Positions 61,501-64,000 of a DNA stretch of 64,000 nucleotides are shown piece by piece. Source of the stretch: Aphelocoma coerulescens (lineage: Eukaryota; Chordata; Aves; Passeriformes; Corvidae). The stretch is taken from NCBI RefSeq assembly GCF_041296385.1, contig NC_091023.1, positions 3,534,924 through 3,598,923 on the forward strand. Direction: 5' to 3'. Each line of letters begins with the position of its first letter. Positions within the stretch are counted from its first letter, which is position 1. The position numbers were made by a program, and so were the translations under genes. Below the pieces are notes generated by a model, which made no database searches, was not told the DNA's origin, and saw only the letters and a list, made by a program, of their open reading frames with translations.

Positions 61501-63815
61501 CTCAGTCAGTTTGGCCAACTACCCATAATCTCTCTTTTGTTTACTCATAAGAGAGGAAATTAAAATTTTTAATTCTATTAAAACTGTGCCATTAAGGAAC
61601 CAAGTTGACCAGAGAGTAGTGTCACAGTCATACCCTCTTAAAACATTGCTTAGAGTGAGTTTTCAGTCTCAGGTGCTGATTTTCAACACAAGCACATGAA
61701 AACACACTTCCCCAACAACTTTATCTTGAAGACTTTGGGTTTATAAAAGTCAGAAGCAACACCCACCAGAAAGAACATCCGCTGCTGTAAGCCCTTCTTA
61801 GTGAGCTTGTACAAGCAACCTTCCCGGATAAACTCCTGCAGTGGAAAAGAAAAAGTCAATGTTTGATCTTTCCTGCCTCAAGGGAATTTTATTTTCATCC
61901 CAGAGTACACAGATGTTGATTGGTGCCCAGCAATGATCACTAACAGATTTCTTAGAGGCCCAATGACACTTTTCCTTCCTATTTTATGACGTGAATCAGC
62001 TCCTTGCTGCAGCCAGCATTTAAATCAGTGAAGGAAAAGAAGGAAAAAAGAGCAGAATTCCTGTTGGACACCAGCAGTTCACCTCTCACACTTACATCCC
62101 ACTGCAGTGACTGCCATAGCATCCCCAAAGCACATGTGATGCTCCTGTATTTATGCCCAGTACATCTATCAAAAACAAAGACACAAAAATCCAGGCAGGA
62201 ACTGCACAAACTCCTGTAATACAGAGGCCCCCACACCAGCTTAGCCCAGTGCTGTGGCTCTCGTCGTCCTTCCATTCTCTGAGGCTGCACCAGGCAGACA
62301 CAAGCAGAGCTGGGAGTGGATTTCCAGTTGAACACATCAGTTCCCACTCACACACACAGCACCATACCCCAGTATACCCAGTATCTGTACTGGAAACATG
62401 AAACTGCAGCCACAGTTTAAGCAGAAGCATTTCTGATCTATCCCTCTGAACATCACCAAGGTGATGATCCCATCATCCATGGCATTCACTAAGAGACAGT
62501 TACATGAAGCCTTTAGAGTTGTCCTGTAGACCAGGGGGGCAACACTGGCAAATCCATGCTTCAAAGGCACTTCCTTGGAAATAAAACCAATAAAAGCTCT
62601 CAAAACTAAGCAGAGGCACTTACCCTGCCAGGTGCTGTGAGATTGTCTATCCCAATCAGGTCGTGCTGCAGCTCTGTAAGCTTCTGGAAATTTTCCAGGC
62701 GGATGAGGCTGTGCTGCAGCTGTGAGGTCATTTCTGTGACTTCCTTCAACGCATCTGTGTGGAGAACAGCACCAATGGGACCAGAGCAGAGCAACCCAGG
62801 CCACCCATTTCACCCCTGGAAAATTGAATCTGAACTTTAGATCCGAAATTTATAGCCAATTTTTGAACAGAATAGTTCAGTCGGAAGGGACCTACAGTGA
62901 TCACCCAGTCCAGCTGCCAACTTCTTTAAGTGTATTTTAGAGGAGGGTAAATAGAGACAAGCAAGTGACTTCACAGCATTTCCTATGCTTCTGGAGATCA
63001 TTGTGTATCTCAGATCTTGCTTAAACAAAAAGTATTTACCATGTAGCTGAAAGTAAATGAAAAAAATCAAATCCAACTATTTCTGCCATGAATTCTTTGT
63101 CATGAATGGAATTCACTACACATGCTTTTGATGCTACAAAACAAGCACTTTTTGGTCATATTTTTACATCTAAATGACAACGAGTTCATTTAAAAAACCA
63201 CTATTTTTGTCCCCTGCTAAAACAGGAGACAAGAAAAGGACTAATTTTCCAGCTTTGGTTGAAACATTGGGATCCATCATGAGAAAACCAATTCCTGGAA
63301 TGCCAGGAAAAAGAAGCACTTATGTTAAATTTGTGGACATAAATGAACATAAGTGCCCAAGGTGAGGTTGGAAGGGGCTTTGAGCACCCCAGTCTAGTAA
63401 AAGGGTATCCCTGTCCATGGTAGAGGGGGAATGAGATGAGTTTTAAGGTCCCCTTTCAACCCAAACGTTCTGAGATTCTAGGAGTCTGTAATTCTTGTCT
63501 TCCCAGGGCACAGGCAGGATTTTGGGAGTCTGTGGGAAGGGGTGTTGCCAGCAGGACAGGGCTGGGTGCTCACTCACTCCGGCAGTCGGCGAAGTCCCGG
63601 TGCTCTGCTGTGTAGTGCTTGCACAGCCTCCCCAGGATCAGCTTGTAGTGCATCAGTCTCTGGATGGGTTTGAGCAGGAAGGTGTTGAGGGGCAGGTAGC
63701 AAACCTTCTGCAGCTCAAACTCCTTATAAACCATCTCCAGCTTCTTGAGGCGTTTGGTTGCTTTCTCCAGTTCCGTCAGGACCTCGTCATGCTTCTGCAG
63801 GTAACTGGTGAACTC
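52511..63815 (-). CDS. FARP2: FARP2, FERM/RhoGEF/PH protein (partial: DH domain to stop)
   Basis: FARP2 is a Dbl-family exchange factor for Rac1/Cdc42 acting at the membrane below class A plexins in semaphorin signalling and in osteoclasts. Visible on the minus strand: second half of the DH domain (EFTSYLQKHDEVLTELEKAT, FLLKPIQRLMHYKLIL), PH1 (EFIREGCLYKLTKKGLQQR to TRLEMSKWMEDLNVAIE), a linker, and PH2 (NQLSGYLLRKFKNSNGWQKL to ERWMEVIKRATSS), ending KEKDTHTD-stop. Exons in transcript order: 63815-63578, 62754-62624, 61835-61767, 61378-61289, (60911-60891 optional), 60621-60539, 58439-58321, then 57518-57355 or 55440-55328, 54745-54638, 53875-53724, 52598-52511. All phases agree and give 413 residues with the first of the two alternative exons and no microexon. 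The FERM and FA regions lie beyond base 64,000. Choice over FARP1 rests on VEQESEDD and DDYPLASLPLLGY, and on synteny with STK25. Confidence 0.96.
53724..53875 (-). CDS. FARP2: FARP2 exon: PH2 second half
   Basis: 152 bp. Acceptor CTCTTGCAG|GATGAT, donor GAGAG|GTAATT. It encodes DDYPLASLPLLGYTVSCPVE through FRAESKYTFE and two bases of the next Arg codon. Confidence 0.96.
54638..54745 (-). CDS. FARP2: FARP2 exon: PH2 first half
   Basis: 108 bp, 36 codons, phase 0 to 0. Acceptor CTGTGCCAG|AACCAG, donor CACCAG|GTGGGC. It encodes NQLSGYLLRKFKNSNGWQKL through FFYKTHQ, the beta-1 to beta-3 strands of PH2. Confidence 0.96.
55328..55440 (-). CDS. FARP2: FARP2 alternative exon B: PPxY and second HVCWYRN copy
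   Basis: 113 bp, in phase 1, out phase 0. Acceptor TGTTTCTCCAG|AGCTT, donor ATCCAG|GTAAAG. It encodes LPPRYLLGQAQRPNTITHVC then WYRNQSLSLSDYLCMIQ. The last 26 codons align without a gap to exon A (13 identities, among them HVCWYRN). It lacks the acidic cluster and brings a PPRY (PPxY) motif. Joining it after exon A would shift frame and reach TGA near its end, so the two look mutually exclusive. Splice sites and similarity support a real exon; usage is unproven. Confidence 0.8.
56215..56350 (-). repeat. CR1 LINE 3'-end fragment
   Basis: Antisense CR1: TCATAGAATCCCAAGAAGGT, GGAAGGGACCTTAAAGCTCA, CAGGGACACCTTCCACTAGC. Confidence 0.9.
56552..57070 (-). repeat. CR1 LINE fragment, about 520 bp, between FARP2 exons A and B
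   Basis: Antisense CR1: ACAATCATAGAACCATTAAG, GACCTCCAAGATCATCAAGT, GGTCATTCCCTCTTGTCCTA, CTTTTCTCCAGGCTGAGCTC. Same orientation as FARP2. Same subfamily type as the copy at 44.8 kb. Ends about 285 bp from exon A. Confidence 0.92.
57355..57518 (-). CDS. FARP2: FARP2 alternative exon A: acidic linker and pre-PH2 segment
   Basis: 164 bp, in phase 1, out phase 0. Acceptor CTCCCCCAG|GATCC, donor GTCGAG|GTACCG. It encodes SSDEVSVEQESEDDIHSSRS, then NTTMHVCWYRNTSVSMTDHS and VAVE. It matches the canonical mammalian linker as I recall it, so it is probably the usual choice. Confidence 0.93.
57727..57830 (-). repeat. CR1 LINE 3'-end fragment(s)
   Basis: Antisense CR1: AAGGATGGTTTGGGTTGGAA, ACCTTAAAGCTCATCGGGTT, GGGCAGGGACACCTTCCACT, then a second short AATCACAGAATGGTTTGAG. 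Confidence 0.9.
58321..58439 (-). CDS. FARP2: FARP2 exon: PH1 C-terminal helix and linker
   Basis: 119 bp. Acceptor CCCTTGCAG|TACCCG, donor CCAACA|GTAAGT. It encodes (S)TRLEMSKWMEDLNVAIEMA followed by a serine/glutamate linker ending SVCNRSN. It leaves in phase 1, which both following alternative exons accept. Confidence 0.94.
59786..60372 (-). repeat. CR1 LINE fragment, about 590 bp
   Basis: Antisense CR1: GAATCCCAGGATGGTTTGGG, TAGGGACACCTTCCACTAGC, GGCCTCACCACCCTCATAGG, CTCCTCTCCAGGCTGAACAA. Same orientation as FARP2. Confidence 0.92.
60539..60621 (-). CDS. FARP2: FARP2 exon: PH1 continued
   Basis: 83 bp. Acceptor TTCCTGCAG|GTGGAG, donor GCAGCCAG|GTAATC. It encodes VEESENEWSVPHCFTIYSAQ then KTIVVAA. 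A minus-strand CR1 copy starts about 170 bp downstream in the intron. Confidence 0.95.
60891..60911 (-). CDS. FARP2: Candidate 21-nt FARP2 microexon (LIVLDPP) inside PH1
   Basis: Between the exons ending HGML and starting VEES there is a 21-nt segment bounded by a pyrimidine-rich tract and GATTTGCAG acceptor and by a consensus GTGAGT donor. It reads LIVLDPP, phase 0 on both sides, so inclusion and skipping both keep frame. The FARP proteins I remember join ML directly to VEES, which means this would be an alternative insertion in a PH1 loop or strand edge. Tissue-regulated microexons of this size are common in vertebrate neuronal genes. Its use here is inference. Confidence 0.6.
61289..61378 (-). 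CDS. FARP2: FARP2 exon: PH1 continued
   Basis: 90 bp, phase 0 to 0. Acceptor CCTTTCCAG|TTCTCA, donor ATGTTG|GTAAGT. It encodes FSDMLLYTSKGVTGTNQFKI followed by HGHLSLHGML. Confidence 0.93.
61767..61835 (-). CDS. FARP2: FARP2 exon: start of PH1
   Basis: 69 bp, phase 0 to 0. Acceptor CCACTGCAG|GAGTTT, donor TTTCTG|GTGGGT. It encodes EFIREGCLYKLTKKGLQQRM then FFL, beta-1/2 of PH1. Too short to appear as a long open frame. Confidence 0.93.
62624..62754 (-). CDS. FARP2: FARP2 exon: end of DH domain
   Basis: 131 bp. Acceptor CTCCACACAG|ATGCG, donor GGCAGG|GTAAGT. It encodes ALKEVTEMTSQLQHSLIRLE through IDNLTAPGR. The split first codon is AAT (Asn), where human FARP2 as I recall it has Asp. Confidence 0.95.
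62862..62960 (-). repeat. CR1 LINE 3'-end fragment (diverged)
   Basis: Antisense CR1-like AACAGAATAGTTCAGTCGGA, GGGACCTACAGTGATCACCC, AGTCCAGCTGCC. Confidence 0.65.
63355..63482 (+). repeat. CR1 LINE 3' tail
   Basis: Sense CR1: TATCCCTGTCCATGGTAGAG, TTTTAAGGTCCCCTTTCAAC, CCCAAACGTTCTGAGATTCT. Confidence 0.85.
63578..63815 (-). CDS. FARP2: FARP2 exon: DH (RhoGEF) domain, C-terminal half
   Basis: 238 bp. Acceptor ATTCCACAG|GAGTTC, donor CCGGA|GTGAGT. It encodes EFTSYLQKHDEVLTELEKAT through HRDFADCR, including the conserved LLKPIQRL helix of DH domains. It leaves in phase 1. The donor GTGAGTGAGC holds a second GT 4 nt on; only the first keeps frame. Confidence 0.96.
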
Positions 63816-64000
63816 CTGTGGAATTGGACAAAAAGTTACTTGGATCAAAGGAAAACAAGTCTCTCATAACTAAGCAAGGTGGCAGGCAGCTCCCAGTCAA
63901 GGTTAAAATCAGGCTCTGTATGCCATTGTGCCTGCTGGTAGTGGAAATGGCAGTCCCACACTCCTGCACTCCCATTCAAGCCACTGGTTTTAATTAAATA
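63816..64000 (-). other. FARP2 intron continuing beyond the window
   Basis: Sequence upstream of the DH exon acceptor. No coding exon is seen; the preceding exon, expected to end near DILLRNMRQLK, lies to the right. Confidence 0.6.

Larger units (their letters stand above)
52599..63577 (-). other. FARP2 introns
   Basis: GT/AG introns between the exons listed. They hold minus-strand CR1 copies at 56,215-56,350, 56,552-57,070, 57,727-57,830, 59,786-60,372 and 62,862-62,960, and a plus-strand tail at 63,355-63,482. An AT-rich near-palindromic patch lies at about 53,250-53,292. No other gene was recognised. Confidence 0.6.

Overview
The window looks like avian nuclear DNA. It carries three vertebrate protein-coding genes split into short exons with GT/AG introns, one strong CpG island, compact introns, and about twenty fragments of CR1 LINEs, the dominant retroposon of birds. 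There are no operons, bacterial genes, CRISPR arrays or recognisable RNA genes. The protein sequences are closest to the bird forms I remember. Species cannot be decided from the sequence alone.

Layout, left to right. (1) 5,552-9,764, minus strand: the first two coding exons of BOK, a BCL-2 family death effector. The later exons (BH1/BH2 and the membrane tail) lie beyond base 1. (2) About 9.8-26.1 kb: BOK 5' intron or intergenic DNA, with CR1 fragments and a CpG-enriched patch near 22 kb that may be the BOK promoter. (3) 26.16-27.1 kb: CpG island with two oppositely oriented ZNF143/SBS-type motifs, taken as the STK25 promoter. (4) 27,715-46,707, plus strand: all eleven coding exons of STK25 (SOK1/YSK1), which splice to a 423-residue GCKIII kinase. 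(5) 46.7-52.5 kb: the two 3' UTRs, tail to tail. (6) 52,511-63,815, minus strand: the 3' half of FARP2, from inside the DH (RhoGEF) domain through PH1 and PH2 to the stop. The FERM half lies beyond base 64,000.

The order BOK - STK25 - FARP2, with BOK and STK25 divergent and STK25 and FARP2 convergent, is the same as human 2q37.3, so this is a conserved synteny block. The three proteins have separate jobs: ER/Golgi-linked apoptosis (BOK), Golgi/STRIPAK kinase signalling (STK25) and Rac/Cdc42 activation below plexins (FARP2). Nothing in the sequence shows that they act together.

The most interesting signals are in FARP2. Two exons upstream of PH2 are related copies, share the same phases (1 in, 0 out), and would shift the frame if joined, so they look like a mutually exclusive pair. 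One copy brings an acidic/serine-rich linker and the other a PPxY motif. A 21-nt in-frame candidate microexon (LIVLDPP) with strong splice sites sits inside PH1. Both are read from sequence and need transcript support.
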